Position numbers and translations under genes: made by a program. This document shows positions 37,871 to 48,084 of a DNA stretch of 64,000 nucleotides, piece by piece; position 1 is the stretch's first letter; each line of letters begins with the position of its first letter. Location of the stretch: assembly GCA_903822595.1 (NCBI GenBank), contig CAIJPS010000024.1:1-64000 (forward strand), given 5' to 3'. Source of the DNA: an uncultured Chlorobiaceae bacterium (GTDB lineage Bacteria > Bacteroidota > Chlorobiia > Chlorobiales > Chlorobiaceae). The notes under the pieces were generated by a model. The model saw nothing but the letters and a program-made list of their open reading frames with translations. It did not search any database and was not told the origin of the DNA.

Positions 37871-38863
37871 TTACGGTTCACTGTGTTGTGATGTCTCTTC
37901 TTGTGCAAAGTATTTTTCAAGATAGAGAGCTACTTTTTCAAGATGCCACATTGGCGTCGAGGTCGCACCGCATACGCCTGCTGTCGCAACAGTTTTGCCG
38001 TCACTGTTGCTCAGCCATTCATTTTGGATCTCACCGGTATCTTCAATGAAGTAGCTACGGGGATTTGCTGCCTTGCAGATATTGTAAAGCACCTGGCCAT
38101 TGGAACTTTTTTTCCCTGCCACAAAGATGATAACGTCATTGGCAAGCGAGAAGTCATGCAGTTTCTGGTTTCGGCTCGATACCTGGCGGCAAATGGTGTC
38201 TTTGAACACCTCTGATGGCATAGGGCGTACTCCGGTCATGGCTGCGGTAATGTCAATATCGCGGATTGCCATCCATTCAGCAGCCTCTCTGCAAAGCGCC
38301 TGAGCGAAATGTGCTTCAAGATTTGCTTTCAGCTCATAAAACCCAGGCACATCCATGGTGGTCTGGGAGATGAGTGCGCTTTTCTTTGCCGTGTCAAGCG
38401 TTTTTATCTCGTCGGGATCACTGAGGTCGGCATGTTTGATGATGACCCCCTGGTTATTGCACTGCCCGTTGATGCCGATAACTTCCGGATGGGTATGTTT
38501 TCCGTAGATAATGATCTGGTAGCCCAGTTCATGGAGCAATCTTGTTGTCCGTTGCAGTCGGGCGACGACAGGGCAGGTTGTGTCGGTGAGGGTCAGATTA
38601 TTTGCCTTTGCAATCCTGTAGGTTGAGGGGGGTTCTCCGTGTGCCCTGATGAGTACCTTGGCATTTTTGAGCTTCTTGAAGGCGGCCTCGTCAACGGTGA
38701 CCAGTCCGAGCGCTTCGAGCCGCTTTACTTCGACCTCATTATGGACGACATCACCAAAAGAGTATAATCCACCCTCTTTCTGGAGCTTTTCTTCGGCGGC
38801 ATAGATGGTTCCCTGAACTCCAATGCAGAAGCCTGATGAAGTTCTGTCGAGGTTTACTTTCAC
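37871..38863 (-). CDS. ispH: 4-hydroxy-3-methylbut-2-enyl diphosphate reductase
   Basis: A roughly 330-residue Fe-S enzyme; the last step of the MEP pathway making IPP and DMAPP. The three cluster cysteines are visible in [10 protein letters not shown] (near 12), [10 protein letters not shown] (near 97) and [12 protein letters not shown] (near 220). Conserved HGEPPS and [10 protein letters not shown] segments are present. The GTG at 38863 matches the usual N-terminus ([13 protein letters not shown]); a GTG at 38872 would add three residues. It lies between murI upstream and an Fe-S/FAD oxidoreductase downstream on the same strand. Confidence 0.94.
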   Translation of the reverse strand: MKVNLDRTSSGFCIGVQGTIYAAEEKLQKEGGLYSFGDVVHNEVEVKRLEALGLVTVDEAAFKKLKNAKVLIRAHGEPPSTYRIAKANNLTLTDTTCPVVARLQRTTRLLHELGYQIIIYGKHTHPEVIGINGQCNNQGVIIKHADLSDPDEIKTLDTAKKSALISQTTMDVPGFYELKANLEAHFAQALCREAAEWMAIRDIDITAAMTGVRPMPSEVFKDTICRQVSSRNQKLHDFSLANDVIIFVAGKKSSNGQVLYNICKAANPRSYFIEDTGEIQNEWLSNSDGKTVATAGVCGATSTPMWHLEKVALYLEKYFAQEETSQHSEP

Positions 38864-38938
38864 GCTGTGCACATTAGAATGGTCAAGAGGAAGAAGTCAA
38901 AGGTAACAAGTATGACGGCAAAAGACAACAGCGATTCG

Positions 38939-39739
38939 TTATACTTCTACCAGTTCGACGTCCGGCATTTCGGAGCCCATGAAAAGCTGATAGAGCATAC
39001 TGAATTTCTGGGGCAGATCGCTCACGAGCAGGTGCGGGGCCGATGCTTTCCGGCTGGACGTGAGCAGACCTGACTCCGTCAGGAGTTCTCTGGTTCTGAG
39101 GGCAACGGCTTCAGCCGAGTCGATGATGCTGATTTCAGTTCCAATCGTCTCTTCAATCACCTTGCGAAGAATCGGATAGTGTGTACAGCCGAGAACCAGC
39201 GTATCGATTCCCTCTTTGGTGATCTCAGCCAGGTACTCCGCAGCGATAAGTTTTGTTGCTGGATGGTCGATAAAACCCTCCTCCGCTAAAGGGACAAAAA
39301 GAGGACATGCCCTGGAGATAACTTCTATCTCCTTATTCAAATGGTTGATAGCCAAACCGTAGGCATTTGAAGAGACTGTCGCCTGGGTTCCGATAACGCC
39401 GATGTGGTTGTTTTTTGTTCTCTCAGCCGCCAATTTCGCGCCAGCCATCAGCACTCCAGTGACGGGGATATTGCCGCATGATTTCTCAACGACATCAAGG
39501 GCCAGTGCAGAGACGGTATTGCAGGCTACAATGATGATTTTCGGCTGATAGCGCATAAGCATGGCGGTATCGTCGGCGGCATATTTTCTGATGGTAACCT
39601 GTGACTTTGGTCCGTAGGGTACCCGTGCTGTATCGCCGAAGTAGATAATCCGCTCAAATGGAAGCGCAGCTTGTATCGCCTTGACAACGGTGAGTCCGCC
39701 AATACCGGAGTCAAAAATACCAATAGGGCTCTGGGTCAA
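38939..39739 (-). CDS. murI: Glutamate racemase
   Basis: A 266-residue cofactor-independent racemase. [15 protein letters not shown] is the N-terminus, with the first catalytic Cys in VACNTVSAL (near 73) and the second in LGCTHYPIL (near 183). It makes D-glutamate for peptidoglycan. The only start that keeps this N-terminus is TTG at 39739; an in-frame stop lies five codons upstream. Directly upstream is a pair of heptanucleotide repeat arrays, which would form its 5' leader. ispH follows on the same strand. Confidence 0.93.
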   Translation of the reverse strand: MTQSPIGIFDSGIGGLTVVKAIQAALPFERIIYFGDTARVPYGPKSQVTIRKYAADDTAMLMRYQPKIIIVACNTVSALALDVVEKSCGNIPVTGVLMAGAKLAAERTKNNHIGVIGTQATVSSNAYGLAINHLNKEIEVISRACPLFVPLAEEGFIDHPATKLIAAEYLAEITKEGIDTLVLGCTHYPILRKVIEETIGTEISIIDSAEAVALRTRELLTESGLLTSSRKASAPHLLVSDLPQKFSMLYQLFMGSEMPDVELVEV

Positions 39740-39754
39740 TGCAACACTTGATCA

Positions 39755-39815
39755 TTGACACTTGACACTTGACACTTGACAATATTTCATTGTCCACTGT
39801 CCATTGTCCATTGTC
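39755..39815. repeat. Two four-unit heptanucleotide arrays upstream of murI
   Basis: The first array at 39755-39782 is TTGACAC three times then TTGACAA. After a 5-base gap, 39788-39815 is CATTGTC, CACTGTC, CATTGTC, CATTGTC. The two share period seven and are partly complementary (TTGACA versus TGTC-rich), so they could fold on each other. They sit between the end of ychF and the murI start, about 15 bases from the TTG start codon. Change in copy number would alter the murI leader. Confidence 0.85.
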
Positions 39816-39827
39816 ACATTGTTGAAA

Positions 39828-40919
39828 TTATACATTAAAACGAAAAACAATTACATCACCATCTTTTACGATGTACTCCCTGCCTTCCGAGCGGAGCTTG
39901 CCTGCCACTTTGACCTTCTGTTCTGAACCGAGTTCGACAAGGTCGCGGTAGCACATCACTTCAGCGCGGATAAACCCTTTTTCAAAATCAGAATGGATTG
40001 CTCCTGCAGCTTCCGGAGCTGCGGCGCCCTTGCGGATGGTCCATGCATGAACCTCTTTTTCACCCGCAGTAAAATAGGTTTGCAGGCCGAGCAGGTCGTA
40101 GGCCGTTTTGATGAGTCGGTCGAGGCCGGATGTATGCAGCCCGAGGCTTTCAAGAAATTCCGGACGCTCCTCTTCGGGCAACTCGGCTATTTCTGCTTCA
40201 GTTTGTGCGCTGATGATCAGCATTTTTGAGCCGGATGCCGCTGCGATTTCTGCAACCCTTTCGGTATAGCTGTTTCCGTCAGGGAGGTCGGTTTCGGCAA
40301 CATTGGCTGCGAAGAGAATTGGTTTTGACGTAAGGAGAAAGAATTGCCGTGTAATTGCCTGCTCCTCGGCGGTTTCAATAATTTTGCGGACAGGAATGCC
40401 TTCACTGAGGCCGCTGATTATTTTTTCCGCCACTTCGAGTTGCAAAAGAAGCTCTTTCTCTTTTCTGGCATTTTTTCTCAGTCTTTCAATCCGTTTTTCC
40501 ATACTGTCAAGATCGGCCAGCATCAGCTCCGTTTCAATGGTAATGATGTCGTCAGCAGGATCAATTCTTCCTTCGACATGGATGATATTGTCGTCATCAA
40601 AACAGCGGACAACGTGAACAATGGCATCAACTTCCCTGATATGGGAGAGGAACTGGTTTCCAAGTCCTTCACCCTTGCTTGCCCCTTTGACCAGTCCGGC
40701 GATATCAACAATTTCAAGGGTAGCCGGTACAAGTGTCGGAGTTTTTACGACATCAGCAATTTGCTGCATCCGTTCGTCCGGCACAAGGACCGTCCCGACA
40801 TTGGGTTCTATGGTACAGAAAGGGTAATTGGCTGCTTCAGCCTGTTTTGCCGTAATGGCATTGAAAAGCGTGGACTTTCCGACATTTGGCAATCCGACAA
40901 TGCCGCAGCGAAGTGACAT
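39828..40919 (-). CDS. ychF: Ribosome-binding ATPase YchF
   Basis: A 363-residue Obg-family P-loop protein. G1 [15 protein letters not shown]3 [20 protein letters not shown], a coiled-coil insertion (about 130-180), and the C-terminal TGS domain ([20 protein letters not shown], then [10 protein letters not shown]) are all visible. YchF prefers ATP because its G4 motif is altered. It acts on ribosomes and in oxidative-stress control. Length and ending (FRFNV) are typical. It is upstream of murI on the same strand with 88 bases of repeats between. Confidence 0.96.
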   Translation of the reverse strand: MSLRCGIVGLPNVGKSTLFNAITAKQAEAANYPFCTIEPNVGTVLVPDERMQQIADVVKTPTLVPATLEIVDIAGLVKGASKGEGLGNQFLSHIREVDAIVHVVRCFDDDNIIHVEGRIDPADDIITIETELMLADLDSMEKRIERLRKNARKEKELLLQLEVAEKIISGLSEGIPVRKIIETAEEQAITRQFFLLTSKPILFAANVAETDLPDGNSYTERVAEIAAASGSKMLIISAQTEAEIAELPEEERPEFLESLGLHTSGLDRLIKTAYDLLGLQTYFTAGEKEVHAWTIRKGAAAPEAAGAIHSDFEKGFIRAEVMCYRDLVELGSEQKVKVAGKLRSEGREYIVKDGDVIVFRFNV

Positions 40920-41038
40920 AAAAAAAATGTTTGTTGAATGAGTGGCCGTGATAAAAACAAGGGTTTTAACATGTAACCAATATGTTTGGAAAAAGCAAAT
41001 ATTTTTTATAAAATAGCAGGCTAAATCAAAATGCTCAC

Positions 41039-41746
41039 GTGAAACAGGAAATCGGAAAAAAACGTATCATTATTGCTATTGACGGGCCGGCTGCATCCGG
41101 AAAAAGTACCACAGCACGGAAGGTGGCCGAGCGGCTTGGTTATACCTATATCGACACCGGCGCCATGTACCGGAGCGTTGCCCTCAAGGCTCTTGACCAA
41201 GGTGTTCTCGGTGGGTTACGCAATTCCCCCGAAGGCGTTTCCGCTTTACTCCAGGACATTTCCATACGTTTTGACGGAGACCGTATTTTTCTTGATGGCA
41301 GTGACGTTACTGCCGGTATCAGGGAGAACCGTGTCAGCCGTGAGGTCAGCTTCATCAGTTCACTCAAGCCCGTGCGTGACCGGCTTAGAGTGATGCAGCA
41401 GGATCTTGGACGGCAGCGTGGCGTTGTTATGGATGGACGGGATATCGGTACTGTTGTTTTTCCTGATGCTGAACTGAAAATTTTTCTCGTTGCCGATGCT
41501 CGCAAAAGGGCCGAACGGCGTTATGCTGAACTGGTGGCAAAGTCTCCGGAAGGTGTCGATTTACCGGATCTTGACCTGCTTGAAGAGGAGATCATGAGAA
41601 GGGATCGGGATGATGCTGAACGCGAGCACGCTCCCTTGAAAAAACATGCTGAAGCATACGAAATTGATACATCTGATTTGACGATTGAGCGTCAGGTGGA
41701 TATTGTCTATCATCTTGCTCTGGAAAAAGAGGTTAAAGGCCAGTAA
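41039..41746 (+). CDS. cmk: Cytidylate kinase
   Basis: A 235-residue NMP kinase. P-loop [21 protein letters not shown] near residue 15, then [26 protein letters not shown] near 135 and [14 protein letters not shown] near 185, typical of Cmk. It phosphorylates CMP and dCMP. The start is GTG 41039; an ATG at 41031 runs into a stop. It precedes rpsA, the classic cmk-rpsA arrangement, with a 124-base spacer. Confidence 0.94.
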   Translation: MKQEIGKKRIIIAIDGPAASGKSTTARKVAERLGYTYIDTGAMYRSVALKALDQGVLGGLRNSPEGVSALLQDISIRFDGDRIFLDGSDVTAGIRENRVSREVSFISSLKPVRDRLRVMQQDLGRQRGVVMDGRDIGTVVFPDAELKIFLVADARKRAERRYAELVAKSPEGVDLPDLDLLEEEIMRRDRDDAEREHAPLKKHAEAYEIDTSDLTIERQVDIVYHLALEKEVKGQ

Positions 41747-41765
41747 CAGACTCTGGCATCAATAC

Positions 41766-41798
41766 AGTTTCATTAAGTACAATATATAGTTTCATTAA
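41766..41798 (+). promoter_or_regulatory. Direct repeat in the rpsA leader
   Basis: The 11-mer AGTTTCATTAA occurs at 41766-41776 and again at 41788-41798, exactly 22 bases apart (about two helical turns). It lies 20 bases after cmk and about 70 before rpsA. This spacing fits a pair of protein-binding sites or duplicated promoter elements; no regulator is known from the sequence. Confidence 0.4.
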
Positions 41799-41870
41799 CC
41801 AATAAAACCGCCAGGCCGATATCTCTCACGGCAGGCAGGCTAACTTATCAAGAGAGGAAGGAAAAAATTA

Positions 41871-43649
41871 ATGGCAGAAGCATTCACACAGGAAAAAAAG
41901 GTCAAGGAAAGACCAGCAAGAAAAAAACTCAAATTTTTTGCGCACTACGAGCCCGCCGAACTTGCCTTGATGGAGCAGCTTTATTCAAGCACGCTCAATG
42001 AAATCACAGAAGATGAGATTATCAAGGGCAGAATCGTTTCGATATCCAACAAGGATGTCACCATTGATGTCGGCTTCAAGTCGGAAGGTATTGTTTCGCT
42101 GCTTGAATTCAGGGCCGAAGATGAGGTCAAGGTAGGCGATGATGTTGAAGTCTATCTTGAGAACATCGAAGACAAGATGGGACAGCTCATTCTTTCAAAG
42201 AAGAAAGCTGACGTTCTGAGAATCTGGGACAGGATCTATGATTCAATCGAAAACGATACCATCATCAATGGCAAGATCATCAATCGTGTCAAGGGTGGTA
42301 TGACGGTCTCCCTTTCCGGTGTCGAAGCCTTCCTTCCCGGCTCGCAGATCGATGTCAAACCGGTTCGTGATTTCGACGCTCTTGTCGGTCAGACCATGGA
42401 CTTCAGGGTTGTCAAAATCAATCCCGTTACACAGAATATTGTTGTCAGCCATAAAGTTATTCTCGAAGAGGCTTATGCCGCCCGTCGTGAAGAGATGCTT
42501 GCCAATATCAAGGTGGGTATGGTTCTTGAGGGTACAGTCAAGAACATTACCGACTTCGGTATCTTCGTTGATCTTGGCGGTCTTGATGGTCTGGTGCACA
42601 TCACCGACATCACCTGGGGAAGAATCAACCATCCTTCCGAGGTTGTTGATCTTGACCAGCCGATCAAGGTGGTTGTTGTCGGCTTTGACGAGAATACCAA
42701 GCGCGTTTCACTGGGCATGAAGCAGCTTGAGTCCCACCCTTGGGAAAATATCGAGGTCAAGTATCCTGTCAGCTCGAAAGCACAGGGTCGTGTTGTTTCC
42801 ATCACCGATTACGGCGCTTTTGTTGAAATCGAGAAGGGCATTGAAGGACTTGTCCATATTTCAGAGATGAGCTGGACACAGCACATCAAGCATCCGGGCC
42901 AGTTTGTTACCCTGGGGCAGGAGGTCGAATGTGTGATCCTCAATATCGACAAGGATCATACCAAGCTTTCTCTCTCCATGAAACGGGTGAATGAGGACCC
43001 ATGGATTGCGCTTTCCGAAAAGTATATCGAGAATTCCCTGCATAAAGGTACGGTCAGCAATATTACCGATTTCGGTGTCTTTGTTGAACTCGAACCCGGT
43101 GTAGATGGTCTGGTTCATATTTCAGACCTTTCCTGGACCAAGAAAATTCGCCATCCAAGTGAACTGGTCAAAAAGAACCAGGATCTGGAAGTCAAGGTTC
43201 TCAAGTTTGACGTCCATGCCCGCCGCATCGCTCTTGGCCACAAGCAGATCAACCAGGACCCCTGGGACGAGTTTGAACAGAAGTATGCCGTAGGCGCGGA
43301 GACTCCGGGAGAGATCTCACAGATCATCGAGAAGGGCGTTATTGTCATTCTGCCTGGTGATGTTGACGGTTTTGTTCCGGTATCACATTTGCTTCAGGGC
43401 GGGGTAAAAGACATCCATTCATCGTTCAGCATTGGCGATGCCCTGCCTCTTCGTGTCATTGAATTCGACAAGGAGAACAAGCGCATCATTCTCTCGGCCC
43501 TTGAATATTTCAAGGACAAGAACAAGGAAGAGATCGAAGCCTATCTGGCTGCTCATCCCAATGAGAAAAAGGAGATTGAGGCGGCGACTGCTGAGCTCGA
43601 ACCTCCGGTTAAATCCTCCGAGAAAAAAGTCAGCGAGAGCGTGAAATAA
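41871..43649 (+). CDS. rpsA: 30S ribosomal protein bS1
   Basis: A 592-residue protein with six S1 (OB-fold) domains starting near residues 48, 134, 217, 302, 390 and 475. Repeated landmarks are [15 protein letters not shown] and DGLVHITDI-type segments, strongest in domains 3 to 5. It has an acidic, lysine-rich C-terminal tail. It helps mRNAs with weak Shine-Dalgarno sequences bind the 30S subunit, which suits this genome. GAGAGGAAGG lies upstream of ATG 41871. A terminator follows at 43679-43713. Confidence 0.95.
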   Translation: MAEAFTQEKKVKERPARKKLKFFAHYEPAELALMEQLYSSTLNEITEDEIIKGRIVSISNKDVTIDVGFKSEGIVSLLEFRAEDEVKVGDDVEVYLENIEDKMGQLILSKKKADVLRIWDRIYDSIENDTIINGKIINRVKGGMTVSLSGVEAFLPGSQIDVKPVRDFDALVGQTMDFRVVKINPVTQNIVVSHKVILEEAYAARREEMLANIKVGMVLEGTVKNITDFGIFVDLGGLDGLVHITDITWGRINHPSEVVDLDQPIKVVVVGFDENTKRVSLGMKQLESHPWENIEVKYPVSSKAQGRVVSITDYGAFVEIEKGIEGLVHISEMSWTQHIKHPGQFVTLGQEVECVILNIDKDHTKLSLSMKRVNEDPWIALSEKYIENSLHKGTVSNITDFGVFVELEPGVDGLVHISDLSWTKKIRHPSELVKKNQDLEVKVLKFDVHARRIALGHKQINQDPWDEFEQKYAVGAETPGEISQIIEKGVIVILPGDVDGFVPVSHLLQGGVKDIHSSFSIGDALPLRVIEFDKENKRIILSALEYFKDKNKEEIEAYLAAHPNEKKEIEAATAELEPPVKSSEKKVSESVK

Positions 43650-43678
43650 GTCACTCCTCGTTTTTGTACGTTGTCATG

Positions 43679-43713
43679 AAAAAAGCCTTCTCTTAATCAG
43701 GGAAGGCTTTTTT
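43679..43713. terminator. Bidirectional terminator between rpsA and era
   Basis: AAAAAAGCCTTC and GAAGGCTTTTTT form a perfect 12-bp stem with an 11-base loop. The A-run on one side and T-run on the other let it act on both strands; rpsA and era converge here. Confidence 0.92.
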
Positions 43714-43715
43714 CG

Positions 43716-44633
43716 TTAGTAACCGTAACTTTTCAGGAAGTTCTGATTCTTTCGCCAGTCCGGCCTGACCTTGATGAAGAGTTCAAGGAAGACCGGGCGG
43801 CCAAGCATCTCCTCAATATCTTTTCTTGCCGTCTGGCCAAGTTTTTTCAGGGCAGCTCCCTTGCTTCCGATCAGGATCTGTTTCTGGGTTTCACGCTCAA
43901 CAATCACAGAGCAGCGGATAAGATCCTTTCTTGTTGGATCATCTTCATACTGTTCCTTGAACTCGTCAATGACCACTTCGGTAGAGTAGGGAACCTCTCG
44001 ACCGTAGAGCAGAAAGATCTTTTCGCGGATAATTTCACTCACGAAAAACCGTTCCGGAGCAGTGCTGAGCGTATCTTCCGGATAGAGGGGGTAGTTGAGT
44101 GGAAGAAAAGGCTGGATTGCTTCGATAAGCTGCGGGAGGTTACTCCCTTTCAGAGCCGAAACCGAGAGCACTGCTGCCGGATTCCAGGTATTTCTGACAA
44201 ACGCTTCAGCCTCGTGTTGACGTTCTGCACTGACAAGGTCGCATTTGTTAAGAACGGCAATGATCGGTTTTCCCGCTGGTTTCAGCCAGCCACTGAAGAG
44301 CTCTTCAGCGAACTCGCGATCGAAATAATCTTTCTTTCCCGAAAAAGGGAGCAGAGCGATAACGATGTCGGCATCCTTGAGGGTATCGCGGATAATTCCA
44401 AGCATCGACTCATGCAGTTTTTGCTGCGGCTTCATGATGCCCGGCGTATCAAGAAAAATAATCTGGCACTTGTCGTTGTGGTATATGCCGGTAATTTTTT
44501 TTCTCGTGGTTTGCGGTTTCGGTGTTACAATCGAGAGCTTGTAGTCGAGAATCTCGTTCAGCAGGGTTGACTTGCCTGCATTGGGTGCCCCGATGATAAT
44601 GGCGAAACCGCAGGAAAAAGGGGATGATGTCAT
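43716..44633 (-). CDS. era: GTPase Era
   Basis: A 305-residue GTPase. G1 [16 protein letters not shown]2/G3 [14 protein letters not shown], and G4 LNKCDLV are clear, followed by a C-terminal KH domain (about 215-295; [23 protein letters not shown], split for length). Era binds the 3' end of 16S rRNA and helps 30S maturation. The ending is [15 protein letters not shown].. as usual. The gene converges with rpsA and is divergent from rodA. Confidence 0.95.
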   Translation of the reverse strand: MTSSPFSCGFAIIIGAPNAGKSTLLNEILDYKLSIVTPKPQTTRKKITGIYHNDKCQIIFLDTPGIMKPQQKLHESMLGIIRDTLKDADIVIALLPFSGKKDYFDREFAEELFSGWLKPAGKPIIAVLNKCDLVSAERQHEAEAFVRNTWNPAAVLSVSALKGSNLPQLIEAIQPFLPLNYPLYPEDTLSTAPERFFVSEIIREKIFLLYGREVPYSTEVVIDEFKEQYEDDPTRKDLIRCSVIVERETQKQILIGSKGAALKKLGQTARKDIEEMLGRPVFLELFIKVRPDWRKNQNFLKSYGY

Positions 44634-44738
44634 GTACTTTTTTTATGAAAGGTTCACTCTTTTTGCACAATTACAATACTAACTATACTAAATTAAGGTC
44701 TCTGATGATAATGAAAAAGGGGTGACTCAAAGAGTTGT

Positions 44739-45977
44739 ATGGAAAAACAATCCAAACACGATCCATGGCTTCTGGTTCCGATGGCGGGGCTTATTGTTTT
44801 CGGACTGATGGCCATCTATAGTGCAACCAATGGAACCGGTGACCCGTCGCTTTTCTACCGGCAGTTGGCCTGGGCTCTTTTTGGTATTATTGTTTTGGCA
44901 TTTGTCTACTATCACGATGTTCGTGTTATCAAGGATAAATCCTATATTTTTTACGCTGTCGGAATTTTTCTGCTTGTGGCAGTACTGATTTTCGGTAAAA
45001 AAATAGCCGGACAGACAAGCTGGATGAAAATTGGCTTTTTAAGTTTTCAGCCTTCCGAAATAGCCAAGATGGCCACCATTCTTGCGTTGGCAAGATTTCT
45101 TGCCGATGACGAAACTGATATTCGCTCAATACGCCATCTGTTTGTTGCCCTGGCGATTTCATTCACTCCCGTTCTGCTCATCATGCTGCAACCGGATATG
45201 GGTACCATGCTGACATTTCTGCCATTGATTGCCACCATGCTTCTCGTGGCGGGTTTTGATATTTATATTCTTATGCTGATTGTTTTCCCTGTTTTTCTCA
45301 TCATTTCCGGCTTTTTCAATATTTATTTTATTTTCGGTTTGGCACTGTTTTTGATGACGGTGTTGTTTGTCCAGCATAAGAAATTCATGCCTCATCAGTT
45401 GTTTATTGTCGGTTCAGGTCTTGCGGCCAGTCTTTTTACCCACCGTTTTGCCAGTGAAATTCTCAAGCCTCATCAAATAAAAAGAATCCAGACGTTTATT
45501 GATCCCATGTCGGATCCCCGTGGAGCAGGGTATAACGCACTCCAGGCAAAAATAGCGATAAGTTCCGGAGGTTTTTTTGGAAAAGGTTTTCTTGAAGGAA
45601 CACAGACCCAACTGCGTTTTATTCCTGCACAATGGACGGATTTTATTTTTTGTGTCATTGCTGAAGAGCTCGGTTTTATTGGTGCATCCCTTTTGATTGC
45701 GCTCTATCTTACGTTGATTCTTAGAATAATCTGGGCAATTTACTCTATAAACAACAAGTTTGTGGAGCTGACACTTTCCGGTTTCGTCTCCCTGCTTTTT
45801 ATCCATGTTTTTGTCAATATTGGTATGACACTTGGTATTATGCCGGTTATTGGTGTTCCACTGCCATTTGTCTCTTATGGGGGCTCTTCTCTGGTTGGAA
45901 ACATGATTATGGTTGGATTGGCGATGAATTTCTTTCGGAATAAAAGAAGTCTTGGTTATTCCGGAAGGGTGGGATAA
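44739..45977 (+). CDS. rodA: Rod-shape peptidoglycan polymerase RodA (SEDS family)
   Basis: A 412-residue protein with about ten membrane helices. SEDS landmarks are [11 protein letters not shown] in the first helix, [19 protein letters not shown] near 105, [14 protein letters not shown] near 150, [34 protein letters not shown] around 250-280, [15 protein letters not shown] near 300 and [19 protein letters not shown] near 375. RodA polymerises glycan strands with a class B PBP. mreB, mreC and pbp2 are not in the window. A strong hairpin terminator follows. Confidence 0.95.
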   Translation: MEKQSKHDPWLLVPMAGLIVFGLMAIYSATNGTGDPSLFYRQLAWALFGIIVLAFVYYHDVRVIKDKSYIFYAVGIFLLVAVLIFGKKIAGQTSWMKIGFLSFQPSEIAKMATILALARFLADDETDIRSIRHLFVALAISFTPVLLIMLQPDMGTMLTFLPLIATMLLVAGFDIYILMLIVFPVFLIISGFFNIYFIFGLALFLMTVLFVQHKKFMPHQLFIVGSGLAASLFTHRFASEILKPHQIKRIQTFIDPMSDPRGAGYNALQAKIAISSGGFFGKGFLEGTQTQLRFIPAQWTDFIFCVIAEELGFIGASLLIALYLTLILRIIWAIYSINNKFVELTLSGFVSLLFIHVFVNIGMTLGIMPVIGVPLPFVSYGGSSLVGNMIMVGLAMNFFRNKRSLGYSGRVG

Positions 45978-45981
45978 AAGG

Positions 45982-46010
45982 AAATAAGCGCATTGTGATG
46001 CGCTTATTTT
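45982..46010 (+). terminator. Terminator after rodA
   Basis: AAATAAGCGCA and TGCGCTTATTT form a perfect 11-bp stem with a 6-base loop, ending in a short T-run, five bases after the rodA stop. Confidence 0.85.
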
Positions 46011-46130
46011 CAAACAGCACGGTATGCAAAAAGCTATTTTATTTTGTAATGTTTTTTTTGTCGTTTCGCTGGTTTTTATATATCGGGACAAGTGGTATCG
46101 GGGGATCGACCATGTTGGGAAAATAGGGAT

Positions 46131-47492
46131 ATGAACGATCATACAAATAAAAAAGTTGCGGCAGTAACCCTTGGATGTAAATTGAACTATGCTGAAACAT
46201 CCACTATTCTTGATGATTTATGCAAACAAGGATGGCAGTTATCATCGATTGAGCATTCCGCGGATCTTATTATTATTCATACCTGTGCAGTGACAAAGCA
46301 GGCTGAAAAAAAATGTCGGCAGAAAATAAGGGGAATTATAAGAAAAAATCCCGATAGCCGGATAGCTGTTATCGGGTGTTATTCCCAATTTAATCCAGAG
46401 GCACTTTCCGAAATAGATGGAATAGATGCAATCCTTGGCAGCAACGATAAATTTGACATACAATCGTATAACGACATCATTCCCGGAACGATATCCACAC
46501 CTCTTGTCAAGGTTGCACCAGCCTCTGCATTTGAAGAGATCTATCAGGGGTATTCCCTATGTGCGTCAGTGAGTCATGATAGAACCCGTGCATTTTTGAA
46601 AATACAGGATGGTTGTGATTACGGATGTTCGTATTGCGCCATTCCACTGGTCAGAGGAAAGTCGCGTTCGATACCTGCCAGCCGTATTGTTGAGCGCGCC
46701 CATCTTTTGGCTTCATCCGGCTATCGCGAGATTGTGCTGACCGGGGTCAATATAGGCGATTACCGCTATGAAGGTTTTAACTTGTGTGACCTCTTGCGCA
46801 TGCTTGAAGAGGTCCGTGTCAATCGTATCCGTATCAGCTCTCTTGAGCCTGATATCGTCAATAGTGAGCTGATTTCGTTAGTGGCCAGCTCGAAAAAAAT
46901 TGTGCCTCATTTTCATATTCCTCTTCAAAGTGGCTCGGATACCATTCTAAGGGCTATGCGTCGCCGTTACGATACGGCACTCTACCGCGACAGGATTTTG
47001 CAGTCGGTTGAACACATTGCCGATTGTGCCATCGGAGCTGATGTGATGGTTGGCTTTCCTGATGAAACAGAGGAAGATTTTCTTCAGATGTGCCGTTTTA
47101 TTGAAGCACTTCCTCTTGCCTATCTGCATGTGTTCAGTTGTTCAATTCGGCCCGGGACATCGCTTGCCCGCCAGATAGCAAACAGGGAGAGAAAGCTTGT
47201 TGCATCAGTGGAGATTGAGCGCCGCTACAGAGAACTGGTGCAGCTTGGCATCCAGCATGAAGCCCGTTTTAAGAGACGCTCTATCGGAACAAAGTGTATG
47301 GTCCTTTTTGAGCATTCAAAGCCTGCAGGAGAGGGTATGCAGCAATGCAGCGGCTATACAAGGAACTATCTCAGAGTTGTTGTTGATCGTGCTGAGAGCA
47401 GTATGCAACAAACCCTTGACGGAAATGAATTGCCGGTTTTGATTGACTCTCTGGACGAGGATTTGAATTTACATGGGAGAGTGCTATCTTGA
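46131..47492 (+). CDS. mtaB: tRNA t6A37 methylthiotransferase MtaB
   Basis: A 453-residue radical-SAM methylthiotransferase from ATG 46131. The N-terminal UPF0004 domain (VTLGCKLNYAETSTI, HTCAVTKQAEKKCRQKI, VIGCYSQF) carries its three cysteines. The radical-SAM motif is CDYGCSYCAIP near 165, then IVLTGVNIGDYR and HIPLQSGSDTILRAMRR. A TRAM-like end (CMVLFEH...) is present. The N-terminal TLGCKLN pattern points to MtaB, which makes ms2t6A, rather than MiaB. The apt gene overlaps or follows closely. Confidence 0.9.
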   Translation: MNDHTNKKVAAVTLGCKLNYAETSTILDDLCKQGWQLSSIEHSADLIIIHTCAVTKQAEKKCRQKIRGIIRKNPDSRIAVIGCYSQFNPEALSEIDGIDAILGSNDKFDIQSYNDIIPGTISTPLVKVAPASAFEEIYQGYSLCASVSHDRTRAFLKIQDGCDYGCSYCAIPLVRGKSRSIPASRIVERAHLLASSGYREIVLTGVNIGDYRYEGFNLCDLLRMLEEVRVNRIRISSLEPDIVNSELISLVASSKKIVPHFHIPLQSGSDTILRAMRRRYDTALYRDRILQSVEHIADCAIGADVMVGFPDETEEDFLQMCRFIEALPLAYLHVFSCSIRPGTSLARQIANRERKLVASVEIERRYRELVQLGIQHEARFKRRSIGTKCMVLFEHSKPAGEGMQQCSGYTRNYLRVVVDRAESSMQQTLDGNELPVLIDSLDEDLNLHGRVLS

Positions 47493-47541
47493 GTTTCGCG
47501 GGTTCTCTTCTCATTCTTATCAACGAAATCATTGTATATCC

Positions 47542-48075
47542 ATGCCTATTAAATCCCGTATCCGTTCTATTCCTGACTATCCGAAAAAAGGGATCCTTTT
47601 TCGTGACATTACGACGCTTATCAAGGATCCGGTAGGCTTCAGGCTGGTTATTGACAGTCTGACACAACACTACCTGCAGGAGGAGATGGATTTTGATGTT
47701 ATTGTTGGTATTGAGGCAAGGGGATTTATTATCGGAGGCGCCCTGTCCTACGCGCTTGGCAAAGGGTTTATTCCCGTCAGAAAACCTGGAAAATTGCCTG
47801 CTGACGTTGTATCGCAGGAATACCAGCTTGAGTACGGAAGTGACAAGATCGAGATCCATGTTGATGCTCTTGTTCCTGGTCAAAAGGTATTGCTGGTCGA
47901 TGATCTTCTTGCCACCGGCGGTACGGCTCTCGCTGCCGCAGCATTGGTTGAAAAGGTCGGAGGAATTGTTTCCGAGATGGCCTTTATTGTTAACCTTCCT
48001 GATATTGGAGGGGAGAGAAAACTCCTCGAAAAAGGATACAGCGTTTACTCTCTTACCGATTTTGAAGGAGAATAA
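47542..48075 (+). CDS. apt: Adenine phosphoribosyltransferase
   Basis: A 177-residue type I PRTase from ATG 47542. MPIKSRIRSIPDYPKKGILFRDITTLIKDP is the family N-terminus (broken across two lines in reading), followed by GIEARGFIIGGAL, PVRKPGKLP, and the PRPP-binding loop VLLVDDLLATGGTALAA near 120. It salvages adenine to AMP. It lies 49 bases after mtaB and 9 bases before an antiporter gene, all on the same strand. Confidence 0.95.
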   Translation: MPIKSRIRSIPDYPKKGILFRDITTLIKDPVGFRLVIDSLTQHYLQEEMDFDVIVGIEARGFIIGGALSYALGKGFIPVRKPGKLPADVVSQEYQLEYGSDKIEIHVDALVPGQKVLLVDDLLATGGTALAAAALVEKVGGIVSEMAFIVNLPDIGGERKLLEKGYSVYSLTDFEGE

Positions 48076-48084
48076 CGAAGCGGT

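Noticed and set aside
39755-39815. CRISPR-like array
   Set aside because: The units are seven bases in immediate tandem with no spacers, and no cas genes are present in the window.
45414-46142. A 242-codon reverse ORF across the rodA end
   Set aside because: It is antisense to the C-terminal rodA sequence and includes the terminator hairpin.
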